DNA of 64,000 nucleotides from an uncultured Eubacteriales bacterium (GCA_934432725.1 CAKRZE010000013.1:9520-73519); one strand, 5' to 3'. Positions 9,213 to 18,672 are shown, counted from the stretch's first letter. Made by a program: numbers and translations. The notes: generated from the letters alone by a model not told the origin.

Positions 9213-9872
9213 ATGAGCAGAACGCTGACAGTCAAGGGAATCGGCAAGGTGAGCCTGAGACCGGATCAGACTGAGGTTTCACTGACACTGAAGACGGTCG
9301 AAAAAATCTATGATAAGGCTATGGGCGATGCCGCAGAGCATCTGGAGCAGCTCCGGGAGGCGCTGATCGGCATGGGCTTTGCGAAAGACGATTTGAAAAC
9401 CTCAAATTTCAACGTGGGTACGGAGTATGAAAGCGAACGGGACCGGAACGGCAACTATAAGCAGCGTTTTGTCGGCTATTGCGTCACGCATCGGCTGAAG
9501 TTGGAATTTCCGTTGGATTCGCAGCGTCTTTCGAAAACGCTCGGTGCAATTGCGGGATGCATTGCTGAGCCGGAGCTGAACGTTCATTTTACGGTAAAGG
9601 ACCGGGATGCCGTCAATACGGCTCTTTTGGAGAGCGCCTGCGTCAATGCGAGGACAAAAGCCGATATTCTTGCCAAAGCCTCCGGGGTGACGCTGGGCGA
9701 GCTGCTCTCTGTCGATTATAACTGGGGGGAGCTGCAGCTGTATTCGCCGACCCGGTACGGCATGGAAAATGCCTGTATGCTGAAGGCGGATGCTGCGCCG
9801 CGCAGCATTGAGATTGAACCGGATGATATTGATGTTACGGACAGCGTGACATTTGTGTGGGAGATCGGGTAA
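9213..9872 (+). CDS. SIMPL (DUF541) domain protein
   Basis: 219 residues from ATG at 9213, preceded by GGGAGG with good spacing; the longer frame from 9156 has none. The sequence opens with RTLTVKGIGKVSLRPDQTEVSLTLKT and has the family's ending DITVTDSVTF-like segment (DDIDVTDSVTFVWEIG). SIMPL proteins (BP26/YggE/interleukin-receptor-kinase-interacting family) form ring or channel-like oligomers at the envelope; this copy lacks a signal peptide, so it is predicted cytoplasmic. Function unknown. Confidence 0.85.
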   Translation: MSRTLTVKGIGKVSLRPDQTEVSLTLKTVEKIYDKAMGDAAEHLEQLREALIGMGFAKDDLKTSNFNVGTEYESERDRNGNYKQRFVGYCVTHRLKLEFPLDSQRLSKTLGAIAGCIAEPELNVHFTVKDRDAVNTALLESACVNARTKADILAKASGVTLGELLSVDYNWGELQLYSPTRYGMENACMLKADAAPRSIEIEPDDIDVTDSVTFVWEIG

Positions 9873-10038
9873 GTCTCTGGGGAATCTCTTCTTTGCAAAA
9901 TGCGGACCGGAACAGAGGGCAGAAAGCCTTCTGTTCCGGTCATGCTTCTGCCGACTTGCTGTATCTGCCGCATCATGACGGAAAAACCGGCGGAATCGGC
10001 TTTCATTCAGCCCGGGGCGGCTCGGGCGAGGCTGTGAT

Positions 10039-10539
10039 TCAGCGGATGAACAGTGTCATGACGGCGGAAAGCCCCGCTGAGATGATTGCCATGCCAACCG
10101 TGCCGAATATCCACTTCTTGCACATGTCCTTTGCGGTGATATACGGCTTCAGGTCCTCCGTGCCAGGAATTGTCCAGGCTTTTGTGTGTCCGACCCAAAA
10201 GCCGTCAATCAGAAAACGGTCGATCAGATTCATGACGGACAGGATCACGAGTATTTGCCAAAATCCAGCGAAAAAGCCCTTCGCACCGTTTAACGCATAG
10301 GTGCAAACCAGCACATAGGCGATATAACCGGGAATGCAGAATGCCTTGAAAATAAGACTGCTCCGTTTGATTTTATCAGGGGTTGTCAGTCCCAGCGTTA
10401 CGCATCGGTTCTGTACCTCCGGGCTGTAGAGATGCACCATGCCGACAGCTCCGTTTCGGATTCCGGCGGCGCAGACCAAAACAAGCAAGATGCCAAGTCC
10501 CAAGCCCTCAAACACTGTTTTTAAAATCAACTCTTTCAT
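10039..10539 (-). CDS. Small multi-pass membrane protein of unknown function
   Basis: 166 residues with four hydrophobic segments (about residues 8-27, 66-84, 88-106 and 144-163). I recognise no family motif. It lies 38 bp downstream of the ATC-hydrolase-like gene on the same strand and in the unit driven by the TetR-controlled promoter near 12.6 kb, so it probably works with that protein. Confidence 0.7.
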   Translation of the reverse strand: MKELILKTVFEGLGLGILLVLVCAAGIRNGAVGMVHLYSPEVQNRCVTLGLTTPDKIKRSSLIFKAFCIPGYIAYVLVCTYALNGAKGFFAGFWQILVILSVMNLIDRFLIDGFWVGHTKAWTIPGTEDLKPYITAKDMCKKWIFGTVGMAIISAGLSAVMTLFIR

Positions 10540-10577
10540 TTTTTCGTGAAGCCTCCGTGTTTTATGTTTTTTATTGG

Positions 10578-11282
10578 TTATATGTTTCTTCTGTATCCCT
10601 GCTCATCGCGGTATTCCGGGTGTTCTTTGAGGTATGGGTCCTTGTCTCCGCAAACTGTGTAATCGTATTTACAGCCGTTGGAGCAGGTGGTTTTGCGCAC
10701 CAGCTTCGCATGGATCAGCTCCATTGCCTCAAAATCCGGGTTGCACAGGGCGGGCATTACCTCAAGCAGCCCATGCTTCTTGGCAAACTCTGCCGTCGGG
10801 CATGTTGTGAATTCATAATAAATCGGCTTGCCGGGGTCAAACGGCGCGAGGTTCATCCGAAAGTCGCCCCACTTGTCACACTGCCGTTTAGCGTTCTGAA
10901 AGGATTTGTACATCAGCCTTTTGAACAGCGGCTTGTTGCAGTCCGCAAACCGAGAGAGCATGCGGAAGGCGGGAAGGAACAGACTGCCTTCCATCTCCTC
11001 AATTTCGGCAAGACTTGTTGCCTCGCGGCAGACCGTATAGTAAGCCATGAGCGCAATGCAGTCATAGTTTCCGCCCGCGCCGTTGTGAAAGTTTTTCTTG
11101 CCGCCGAGGTCTGTGCGCCAGTCGGCGAGAAAGTCCGCATACTGCCGCTGCACCCGTTCCCAGACGGCGTTCCGCTCATGGTGCGGATAGTGCAGGGCAA
11201 TTTTTTTCTGAATCTGTTTCCTGCATGCTTTGGAGTACGGCACATGACAGCTGCGGTCAATTTTAAGCTCGTTGTCTTTCAT
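10578..11282 (-). CDS. L-2-amino-thiazoline-4-carboxylate (ATC) hydrolase-like protein
   Basis: 234 residues from ATG at 11282 (AAGGAG 5 nt upstream). The C-terminal half has the pattern I associate with the ATC hydrolase family: a Cys in ALCNPDFEAM, His in LIHAKLVRKTTC, then a Cys-rich end SNGCKYDYTV. Characterised members open the thiazoline ring of ATC in cysteine synthesis, but most clostridial homologues sit beside TetR regulators and transporters and their substrates are unknown. Operon with the membrane protein downstream and the broken hydrolase upstream. Confidence 0.7.
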   Translation of the reverse strand: MKDNELKIDRSCHVPYSKACRKQIQKKIALHYPHHERNAVWERVQRQYADFLADWRTDLGGKKNFHNGAGGNYDCIALMAYYTVCREATSLAEIEEMEGSLFLPAFRMLSRFADCNKPLFKRLMYKSFQNAKRQCDKWGDFRMNLAPFDPGKPIYYEFTTCPTAEFAKKHGLLEVMPALCNPDFEAMELIHAKLVRKTTCSNGCKYDYTVCGDKDPYLKEHPEYRDEQGYRRNI

Positions 11283-11362
11283 ACCTGCTCCTTTTCCAAG
11301 CGGTTCCGGCACATCGCCGGCACTTCCTTTGCAAATTCCCCGGAGGCTTTCCGGCAGGACTG

Positions 11363-12321
11363 CTATGCCCGAGGCACGTAAAGATTTTTATTTCGAACGG
11401 GTAGCTGCTTTGCTTCAAGGCGTTGGGTCCCTTCCGGCGTTTTTTGAAGCTTTTTTGTCTCGTTTTCCGGCAGACCGAACGCCTTTTCCGTGTCGGAAGG
11501 TCTGCATGCCCCGCTCGGCAAGGGATACGGAGACACGTGCCCGCGATTTCCCTTGTCAAAAACAATACTCTTTACCAGTTCAGCCCACTGCTCCGGATAA
11601 CATGCCAGAAGCTCCTCATGCCGCAGCTCCTGCTCATGAATGATCGGATGGGCAAAATGCCGCTCATAGCGGGTGCGGTACTTTTCTCCCATTTTCAGCG
11701 CGTAAAAAATGTGAATTTGCGTGCCCGGCACATCAAGCTTGTCCGGCAACGGTGTGATAAGATCGGAATAAAACTGATTTTTACAGCTCCGCTTTGTCAC
11801 GTATTGCCGTGCGCCGCCGAGCATTGCCATGAATGCTTTTCCGTAACTGCCCATTTGCGTCGTCCGTTTTTCCAGCTGCTTTTGCAGAAACCGGCTTTTG
11901 AATCTGCCGTCCCGAATAAGCGGATAGACCATAGGCATAAGAAGATCGGTCTGCAGCTTTGCGAAAGGCTTGGAGGTCTGATCCAGATCGGAACTGCCCA
12001 GAATGCCGCGTCTATATGAATATTCTTTCGGGCAGTCAGCAGTCCGGCAAAAGAGCCGCCCAGAGAGCAGCCGTAAGCAGCCCGGATGTGTCCGCCGCAA
12101 TGCTCCTTTATAAAGTTCTCTATTTTTTCAGTTTCCTCAAGCATAGAGGGAAACTCTGTGCGCTCCGTTTCGTCAAAGCCGTCATAGCTTACACAGAGCA
12201 CGCGGCAGTCTGCCGCAAGCAGGGGGATGACGTGTCCGAAATTACTCCGCCAGTGGCAGCAGGTACCGGGCAGCAGTAAGATTGCCGGAGCATTTTCTGC
12301 CCCAAACGTATAAATTTTCAT
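11363..12321 (-). pseudogene. Alpha/beta hydrolase, frameshifted
   Basis: The first half (from 12321) encodes MKIYTFGAENAPAILLLPGT and a nucleophile elbow GCSLGGSFAG typical of alpha/beta hydrolases. Near 12003-12012 the homologous reading passes into the -1-shifted frame, which continues ILGSSDLDQTSKPFAKLQ to about 11363. A single missing base restores one continuous protein of about 300 residues. Either the gene is inactivated or the assembly has an indel. It is the first gene after the TetR-type operator and so heads the regulated cluster. Confidence 0.7.
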
Positions 12322-12581
12322 TTATGTGTCCACAGCTTTTGCATCAGCAAAGTTTTTTCCTGAATTTTTTTGGTGTGCGCGGGCGGCTTGCGGCATTGTT
12401 TTCGGTGAGTCGGAACGCTTTTTGCTTCCGCCATATCGGTTCATGCTCCGTTTGGTTCTCTGCCTGCGGCGGTATTCCTGAGTATTGGGGGACGACGTTC
12501 CGCATTTCCTTGCTTTTTGTCGGTGTCTTACAAGGCTGTCCGGAGGTGCGGTTACCGAACGTTATGTTCTTCATTCGATAT

Positions 12582-12634
12582 GACCGAATCGGTCTGTTTG
12601 GTCATATTGTAGCATGGATCGGTTCAGTTTGCAA
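12582..12634 (-). promoter_or_regulatory. Promoter with TetR-type operator for the hydrolase/ATC cluster
   Basis: Minus-strand promoter TTGCAA (12629-12634), 17-bp spacer, TACAAT (12606-12611). Directly after it lies the palindrome GACCGATTCGGTC (12582-12594), inside the initially transcribed region. The ACCG/CGGT arms match the palindrome found in the promoter of the neighbouring TetR gene, so the same repressor probably controls both. Confidence 0.7.
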
Positions 12635-12640
12635 TAGGTA

Positions 12641-12999
12641 ACTGCTTTTTTCTGCATCCTTTGCCGGATTTTTTTCGGGGCATTATGAATAGGATGAATA
12701 GATGAACAGTAAAGCACAAACCCCTTGGGGATTGTTTATCTTTTTAGGGCAGATCGATATCTCTGAATATGGAATAACCGGATGCTTTCGGTCAAATGTT
12801 CTGACAAAAGATAAATATATCTCGGAGGGAAAAGAGTAAAAGACGGCGGGCTATGCGGACATTCGTGACAGAAAAGATTTTATTTTCGGCAGGACTGCTT
12901 TGAATCATACGGGAATCGCCTGAAAGCGGTCGGTCAATCTGCCGCAGCGGGATGGCAGGGAGAGCCTGATGGTAAAAGTACGGGAATTTCAAAAAGGTC
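12641..12999. other. Intergenic region between divergent TetR-controlled promoters
   Basis: No supported gene. Short open frames on the minus strand have no ribosome site or recognisable product. Confidence 0.45.
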
Positions 13000-13028
13000 T
13001 TGACAAGTAACCGCTCGGTTGCTATAAT
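13000..13028 (+). promoter_or_regulatory. Autoregulated promoter of the TetR gene
   Basis: Perfect TTGACA (13000-13005), 17-bp spacer, TATAAT (13023-13028). The spacer contains the palindrome AACCGCTCGGTT (13009-13020), a classic TetR-family operator pattern; a further CGGTTGC half-site copy follows at about 13041. Confidence 0.82.
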
Positions 13029-13068
13029 TTAAAAATCGAACGGTTGCAAAGTATAAAGGAGTGATATC

Positions 13069-13695
13069 ATGATCGGAGATACAAGGGAACGCATTCTGGA
13101 AACGGCGCTCGAATTATTCTCACGGAGCGGGTACCTGGGAACCTCTATGAGTGATATTGCAAAGCAGCTCGGCATCACAAAGGGCGCCCTGTATAAGCAT
13201 TATGCAAGCAAGCAGGATATTTTAGACAGTATTGTGGAGCGGATGAACGCATTGGACTATGAACGAGCCGAAGAATACGAAATGCCGGAAACAGAGCCGG
13301 ACGGCTTTGCAGAAGTTTATGTACACACGCCGGTCGAAAAAATCCGTGCATACAGCATGGCACAGTTTGATCATTGGACAAAAGAGCAGTTTTCCGCAAA
13401 TTTCCGGAAGATGCTGACGCTTGAGCAATATCGTGATCCCAAGCTTACCGGACTGTATCATGACTATCTTGCGACCGGTCCTGTAGAATATATGGCGGCG
13501 ATTTTCCGGAAGCTGACGGACAGTGATGAAGCTGCTATGCAGCTGGCGCTGGAATTTTACGGACCGATGTTCCTGCTTTACAGTATTTACGATGGTGCAA
13601 AGGAAAAAGAGAGTGTTGCACCGATGCTCTGCGCACATATTGACCGCTTTATTGCGGGGCTTGCAGGCAAGCATCGGAAGCAGAGGGAGACGTGA
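13069..13695 (+). CDS. TetR/AcrR-family transcriptional repressor
   Basis: 208 residues. Residues about 6-52 form the TetR helix-turn-helix (RILETALELFSRSGYLGTSM, then LGITKGALYKHYASKQDIL). The remainder is an all-helical ligand-binding domain of normal length with no assignable ligand. The start is ATG at 13069 with AAGGAG upstream. Palindromes in its own promoter and in the promoter of the divergent hydrolase/ATC/membrane-protein cluster point to autoregulation and local control. Confidence 0.88.
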   Translation: MIGDTRERILETALELFSRSGYLGTSMSDIAKQLGITKGALYKHYASKQDILDSIVERMNALDYERAEEYEMPETEPDGFAEVYVHTPVEKIRAYSMAQFDHWTKEQFSANFRKMLTLEQYRDPKLTGLYHDYLATGPVEYMAAIFRKLTDSDEAAMQLALEFYGPMFLLYSIYDGAKEKESVAPMLCAHIDRFIAGLAGKHRKQRET

Positions 13696-13945
13696 TGCTC
13701 TCAGGAAAGATGATCGGCGATCCGGACAGTCAAAATGCGAACTGCGGCGCTTGACGGGGAACAAAAGGGCGTTGCAGGGTAATCTGCAAGGTCAATTGAT
13801 GTTATAGGGCATCATTGATATTTGCGGGTGCCCAAAGCAGGGCTGCTTGGGGGCGGGGCGCAGCACATTTTCCGAGACATTGAAATATGAGTTTTGTATT
13901 TCCGGAATTTGGCATAAATGCGGAATTTGCAAGACTTTCGGTGTG

Positions 13946-13983
13946 AAAAAGACCCTGCAAGATTTCTCTTGCAGGGTCTTTTT
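13946..13983. terminator. Bidirectional terminator between tetR and ppdK
   Basis: A perfect 17-bp stem (13946-13962 with 13967-13983) with loop TTTC; A-run on the left and T-run on the right, so it ends transcription from both strands. It lies about 50 nt after the ppdK stop codon. Confidence 0.92.
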
Positions 13984-14033
13984 CCTATTGTGGTCTTATA
14001 AATCGGGTTTGCCCCAAATCAAGGACAATCGGA

Positions 14034-16664
14034 TTACTGCTTGTCCTTAATCGCTGCCTGTGCTGCCGCGAGGCGTGCAATCGGCACACGGAACGGCGAG
14101 CAGGAGACATAGGTGAGTCCGAGCTTATGGCAGAACTCAACGGATGTCGGGTCGCCGCCATGCTCTCCGCAGATACCGAGGTGCATGTCGGGACGGGTAG
14201 CCTTTCCGAGCTTGACAGCCATCTGCATCAGCTTGCCGACGCCATCCTGGTCGAGCTTTGCAAAAGGATCGTTCTCATAGATCTTGTGGTCATAGTAAGC
14301 GCCAAGGAACTTTCCGGCATCGTCGCGGGAGAATCCGAAGGTCATCTGCGTGAGGTCATTGGTACCGAAGCAGAAGAATTCGGCTTCCTTTGCGATCTCG
14401 TCAGCCGTGATGCAGGCGCGCGGGATCTCAATCATGGTGCCGACCTCATACTTGAGGGATACTCCGGCCTTTGCGATTTCCTCATCGGCAACGGCAACAA
14501 CGATGTTCTTGACGAACTTAAGCTCCTTTGCCTCTCCGACAAGCGGAATCATAATCTCGGGAACGACCTTCCAGTCGGGATGCTTCTTCTGAACGTTGAT
14601 GGCAGCGCGGATGACAGCCTTGGTCTGCATCTTTGCAATCTCGGGGTAGGTGACAGTCAGACGGCAGCCGCGGTGACCCATCATCGGGTTGAATTCATGG
14701 AGGGACGTGATGATGTTCTTGATGGTCTCAACGCTCTTGCCCTGTGCAGCTGCCAGCGCCTCAATGTCCTTTTCCTCGGTGGGAACGAACTCATGGAGCG
14801 GGGGATCCAGGAAACGGATCGTAACCGGAGTGCCCTCAAGAGCCTCATAAAGAGCCTCAAAGTCGCCCTGCTGATACGGCAGGATCTTTTCCAGAGCAGC
14901 TTCTCTTTCTTCAACAGTGTCGGAGCAGATCATTTCACGGAAAGCAGCGATTCTGTCAGCTTCAAAGAACATGTGCTCCGTGCGGCAGAGACCGATACCC
15001 TCGGCGCCGAGCTCACGTGCCTTCTTCGCATCGCGCGGTGTGTCGGCGTTGGTGCGGACCTGAAGCTTTCTGAACTGGTCTGCCCAGCCCATGATGCGTC
15101 CGAATTCGCCTTCGACCTTTGCGTCAACGGTCGGGATAGCCTCGCCGTAGATGTTACCGGTGGAGCCGTCGATGGAGATGACATCACCCTCATGGAAGGT
15201 TCTGCCGGCGAGAGTGAACTTCTTGTTTTCCTCATCCATAGCGATATCGCCGCAGCCGGAAACGCAGCAGGTTCCCATTCCGCGTGCAACAACGGCTGCA
15301 TGAGAGGTCATACCGCCGCGAACGGTGAGGATACCCTGAGAAGCCTTCATACCGGTGATGTCCTCGGGAGAGGTTTCAAGACGGACGAGAATAACCTTCT
15401 TGCCTGCCTTCTTCCAGGTTTCGGCATCCTCTGCGGAGAAAACGATCTGACCGCAGGCAGCGCCGGGGGAAGCGCCGAGACCCTTTCCGAGAGGCGTTGC
15501 AGCCTTGAGCGCCTTGGCATCGAACTGCGGGTGGAGAAGGGTGTCAAGGTTGCGGGGATCGATCATAAGGACAGCCTCTTCGGGCGTTCTCATGCCCTCG
15601 TCAACGAGGTCGCAGGCGATCTTGAGAGCAGCCTGGGCGGTACGCTTGCCGTTTCTGGTCTGGAGCATATAGAGCTTGCCGTGCTCAACGGTGAACTCCA
15701 TATCCTGCATGTCGCGGTAGTGATTTTCAAGGGTCTGGCAGACCTGCTTGAACTGAGCGAAAGCCTCCGGGAACTTGGACTCCATCTCGGAGATGTGCAT
15801 AGGAGTACGGACACCTGCAACGACGTCCTCGCCCTGTGCATTGGTAAGGAACTCGCCGAACAGACCGTTCTTTCCGGTTGCCGGGTCACGGGTAAACGCA
15901 ACGCCGGTGCCGCAGTCATCGCCCATGTTGCCGAATGCCATCATCTGGACGTTGACGGCAGTACCCCAGCTGTACGGGATGTCGTTGTCGCGGCGGTAAA
16001 CGTTCGCACGGGGGTTGTCCCACGAACGGAAGACTGCCTTGATTGCTCCCATCAGCTGTTCCTTGGGGTCGGTCGGGAAATCGGAGCCGATCTTGGACTT
16101 GTACTCGGCCTTGAACTGACCCGCAAGCGTCTTAAGGTCGTCTGCGCTGAGCTCAATGTCAAGCTTGACGCCCTTTTCTTCCTTCATCTTATCAATCAGC
16201 TGCTCAAAGTACTTCTTGCCGACCTCCATAACAACGTCGGAGTACATCTGAATGAATCTTCTGTAGCAGTCCCAAGCCCATCTGGGGTTGCCGGATTTTT
16301 CGGCAATGACTGCAACGACTTCCTCATTGAGTCCGAGGTTCAGAATGGTATCCATCATACCCGGCATGGAAGCTCTTGCACCGGAGCGGACGGAAACGAG
16401 AAGCGGATTGACATGATCGCCGAACTTCTTGCCGGTGATCTTCTCCATCTTTTCGATGTATTCCATGATCTCCGCCATGATCTCGGGATTGATCTGTCTT
16501 CCGTCTTCATAATACTGTGTGCAGGCTTCGGTTGTAATCGTGAAGCCCTGCGGAACAGGCAGGCCGATTTTTGTCATTTCGGCAAGGTTTGCACCCTTAC
16601 CGCCGAGCAGCTCGCGCATGGACGCGTTGCCTTCGGAAAAGAGATAACAATACTTTTTGCTCAT
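14034..16664 (-). CDS. ppdK: Pyruvate, phosphate dikinase
   Basis: 876 residues, full length. Order: N-terminal ATP-grasp (GGKGANLAEMTKIGLPVPQGF; DTILNLGLNE), central swivelling phosphohistidine domain with catalytic His in GGMTSHAAVVARGMGTCCV, and C-terminal PEP/pyruvate barrel with LGICGEHGGDP. The enzyme interconverts ATP + Pi + pyruvate and AMP + PPi + PEP. In fermentative Clostridia it often runs in the glycolytic, PPi-saving direction. It has its own promoter and a terminator on both sides. Codon bias is strong, as for a highly expressed gene; this also explains the long open antisense frame. Confidence 0.97.
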   Translation of the reverse strand: MSKKYCYLFSEGNASMRELLGGKGANLAEMTKIGLPVPQGFTITTEACTQYYEDGRQINPEIMAEIMEYIEKMEKITGKKFGDHVNPLLVSVRSGARASMPGMMDTILNLGLNEEVVAVIAEKSGNPRWAWDCYRRFIQMYSDVVMEVGKKYFEQLIDKMKEEKGVKLDIELSADDLKTLAGQFKAEYKSKIGSDFPTDPKEQLMGAIKAVFRSWDNPRANVYRRDNDIPYSWGTAVNVQMMAFGNMGDDCGTGVAFTRDPATGKNGLFGEFLTNAQGEDVVAGVRTPMHISEMESKFPEAFAQFKQVCQTLENHYRDMQDMEFTVEHGKLYMLQTRNGKRTAQAALKIACDLVDEGMRTPEEAVLMIDPRNLDTLLHPQFDAKALKAATPLGKGLGASPGAACGQIVFSAEDAETWKKAGKKVILVRLETSPEDITGMKASQGILTVRGGMTSHAAVVARGMGTCCVSGCGDIAMDEENKKFTLAGRTFHEGDVISIDGSTGNIYGEAIPTVDAKVEGEFGRIMGWADQFRKLQVRTNADTPRDAKKARELGAEGIGLCRTEHMFFEADRIAAFREMICSDTVEEREAALEKILPYQQGDFEALYEALEGTPVTIRFLDPPLHEFVPTEEKDIEALAAAQGKSVETIKNIITSLHEFNPMMGHRGCRLTVTYPEIAKMQTKAVIRAAINVQKKHPDWKVVPEIMIPLVGEAKELKFVKNIVVAVADEEIAKAGVSLKYEVGTMIEIPRACITADEIAKEAEFFCFGTNDLTQMTFGFSRDDAGKFLGAYYDHKIYENDPFAKLDQDGVGKLMQMAVKLGKATRPDMHLGICGEHGGDPTSVEFCHKLGLTYVSCSPFRVPIARLAAAQAAIKDKQ

Positions 16665-16717
16665 TGTTATTTTGACCTCCGATAGTTTAATTCAAAAATT
16701 TCTTTTGACCACTCGGT

Positions 16718-16746
16718 ATTTTACCATATGCCGTCATAATTGTAAA
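16718..16746 (-). promoter_or_regulatory. Promoter of ppdK
   Basis: Minus strand TTTACA (16741-16746), 17-bp spacer, TAAAAT (16718-16723), about 55 nt before the ATG, which has GGAGG upstream. Confidence 0.8.
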
Positions 16747-16795
16747 CTGTTTTTCAGAAAATTAACAAATATTTTATGAATCCGGCACACTGTGC

Positions 16796-16824
16796 TTGCT
16801 TTTTTGGAGAATTCGGAGTATAAT
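16796..16824 (+). promoter_or_regulatory. Promoter upstream of the GlmU-like gene
   Basis: TTGCTT (16796-16801), 17-bp spacer, TATAAT (16819-16824). The next gene starts at 17200, so the leader is ~370 nt; I see no gene or known riboswitch in it. Confidence 0.6.
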
Positions 16825-17199
16825 ACGGTGTTGACGGGATACATGCGTGCCGTGCGGAACGGGAAGAGACGTTTCGGCTTCCTGAGGAAGCGCCGGGTAT
16901 TTCTCCGGGAGCGCGCGGCTTCTTTGACCGGGCTTTGTGCGGATTGTGCCGGCAGGTCCGGTGCCGCCTGCGGACGGAGCGGATGAGAGCGCCGGCTTTC
17001 GCCGTGCCCCGAAAACCGGACCGGTGCAATGGCTTGGCATTATTCCGAACCGGAAAGAAAAAGTTATATTGCTGCGATGACCCGGATCCCGGGGTGCGCA
17101 GCCTTGTTGCATGCCCCGGAGCTTGCGGGACTGCATTTCAACTGAAAAATCAGACAGGAAAGGGTGCTTCCGGATATACGGGAGCAGAGGTATGACACG

Positions 17200-18003
17200 A
17201 TGGACAGAGCAACCGAAGCCGCCCTTTTGCAGGCGGGCGTCACACCGGATGAGGAGCTTTTCTTTTTGCCGTTGTCACGGCATGCGTTTCCGCGCGAGCT
17301 TTTTCTGAGCGTGCGCACGAAGGCTGACTATTATGCGGCGGCTCAGCGCTATCGGATGGATATTCTGATGGCATATGCGGAAAAGGGCGTGCGGTTTGTT
17401 TCAACCGACGGTGTTGTGATCTGCCCGACCGCCTTGATCGGGGAGGGAACCGTGATTTACCCGAACGTTCAGATCAAGGATGGCGTTGTGATCGGCAGGG
17501 ACTGCGAGATTACTGCCGGTTCTGTGATATCCGGCTGTACGGTGGGGAACGGCTGCCATATCAATGCCACACAGATGTACGATTCGGTTTTGGATGACGG
17601 TGTGAAGATCGGACCGTTTTCTCACGTCAGACCCGGGACGCATCTGCATGCGGGCGTCAAGGTCGGGGACTTTGTGGAGTTCAAGAATGCCGATGTTGGG
17701 GCGGGAACCAAGGTGGCTCACCTGACCTATGTCGGGGATGCGGATGTCGGAGAGGATGTAAATTTCGGCTGCGGTACGGTCGTTTCCAACTATGACGGAA
17801 GGAACAAGTACCGCACGGTGATCGGCAGCCATGCCTTCATCGGCTGCAACACTAACCTGATTGCCCCCGTCACGGTCGGAGACGGTGCCTATACGGCTGC
17901 CGGCTCTACCATCACCGACGGAGTTCCGGAGGGAGCGCTCGGCATTGCGCGTGCGAGACAGGTGAATCTGGAGGGCTGGGTAAAGCGGAAATTCGGCAAA
18001 TAA
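17200..18003 (+). CDS. Glucosamine-1-phosphate N-acetyltransferase (GlmU acetyltransferase half only)
   Basis: About 267 residues from ATG 17200 (GAGG 9 nt upstream); GTG at 17164 is an alternative. After ~50 unique residues the protein is a left-handed beta-helix that keeps the GlmU acetyltransferase residues: Arg in HVRPGT, Lys in DFVEFKN, His in KVAHLTYVGD and the NYDGRNK acetyl-CoA loop, then the ending ARARQVNLEGW. The N-terminal uridylyltransferase domain of ordinary ~450-residue GlmU is absent and not found upstream. It would acetylate GlcN-1-P for UDP-GlcNAc synthesis, the uridylyl step being done by another protein. It sits before pth-mfd, where Bacilli carry full glmU. Confidence 0.8.
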   Translation: MDRATEAALLQAGVTPDEELFFLPLSRHAFPRELFLSVRTKADYYAAAQRYRMDILMAYAEKGVRFVSTDGVVICPTALIGEGTVIYPNVQIKDGVVIGRDCEITAGSVISGCTVGNGCHINATQMYDSVLDDGVKIGPFSHVRPGTHLHAGVKVGDFVEFKNADVGAGTKVAHLTYVGDADVGEDVNFGCGTVVSNYDGRNKYRTVIGSHAFIGCNTNLIAPVTVGDGAYTAAGSTITDGVPEGALGIARARQVNLEGWVKRKFGK

Positions 18004-18232
18004 GGGCGGGGATGCGCCGGAAGCGGTCGTGTCTGAAGATCTCTGCACGGCTGTTTCCGAGCGGGATATTATGGTGCTGTTCGTTCCGCGTGTGCTCCGG
18101 ACAGGGCGCCGCTGCGGCGCTTCGCTCTTCTTCTGCGCCGCGTGGAGAACTGCGAAAATCAGGGAATTCCTTCCTGCTTTTCCGGAAACGTTCGGTGCGG
18201 GTTTCGCATTCTGCGCTTGGGGGCGCCGGAAG

Positions 18233-18280
18233 CAAGCCTTTTGCGGGATACTCCGTGCGGAACGGTCCGCATAAGGCTTG
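18233..18280 (+). repeat. Long imperfect hairpin before the 126-bp repeats
   Basis: AAGCCTT and AAGGCTT arms enclose an inner GTGCGGA/TCCGCAT stem. Located between the GlmU-like gene and the tandem repeat; might be a terminator-like structure or part of a repeat element. No T-run follows. Confidence 0.4.
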
Positions 18281-18290
18281 GCAGTCCCCG

Positions 18291-18612
18291 GCGCGGCGTT
18301 TTGCCGTGTGTGCTGCCTGACGGCATCGCTGAAGCGTCCGTACAGGCGTGCGCTTTTGTTTCATGGCACAATCCGTGCTGGATTGCTTGTGAAAAGCTCC
18401 GGGCTCGGCAGCTCCGGCGCGGCGTTTTGCCGTGTGTGCTGCCTGACGGCATCGCTGAAGCGTCCGTGCAGGCGTGCGCTTTTGTTTCATGGCACAATCC
18501 GTGCTGGATTGCTTGTGAAAAGCTCCGGGCTTGGCAGCCCCTACGCGGCGTTTTGCCGTGTGCTGTCCGACAGTGCCGCAAAAGTGTCCTTGCAGGCGTG
18601 CGCTTTTGCCTG
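18291..18612 (+). repeat. 126-bp direct tandem repeat (two near-perfect units plus a diverged partial third)
   Basis: Units begin at 18291, 18417 and 18543, each with (g/a)cgcggcgtt, and run 126 bp. Units 1 and 2 differ at only a few bases; unit 3 is recognisable for ~70 bp with more changes and ends just before pth. Because 126 is a multiple of three, several frames stay open through the array, giving repeated 42-residue peptides, but no start codon with a ribosome site was found, so I treat it as non-coding. Confidence 0.85.
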
Positions 18613-18672
18613 AATGGCAGTAATTCTATTTCTATATATTTGACGCAGATTTGATTCGGAGGAGTAAGCAGT

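Noticed and set aside
14127..16685. 852-codon open frame antisense to ppdK
   Set aside because: Product is low-complexity Leu/Asp/Gly/Val-rich without family motifs. It arises from the strong codon bias of ppdK on the other strand.
18142..18654. Frames through the 126-bp repeats giving repeated 42-residue peptides
   Set aside because: Openness is a consequence of the repeat length; frames on both strands are open and none has a start with a ribosome site.
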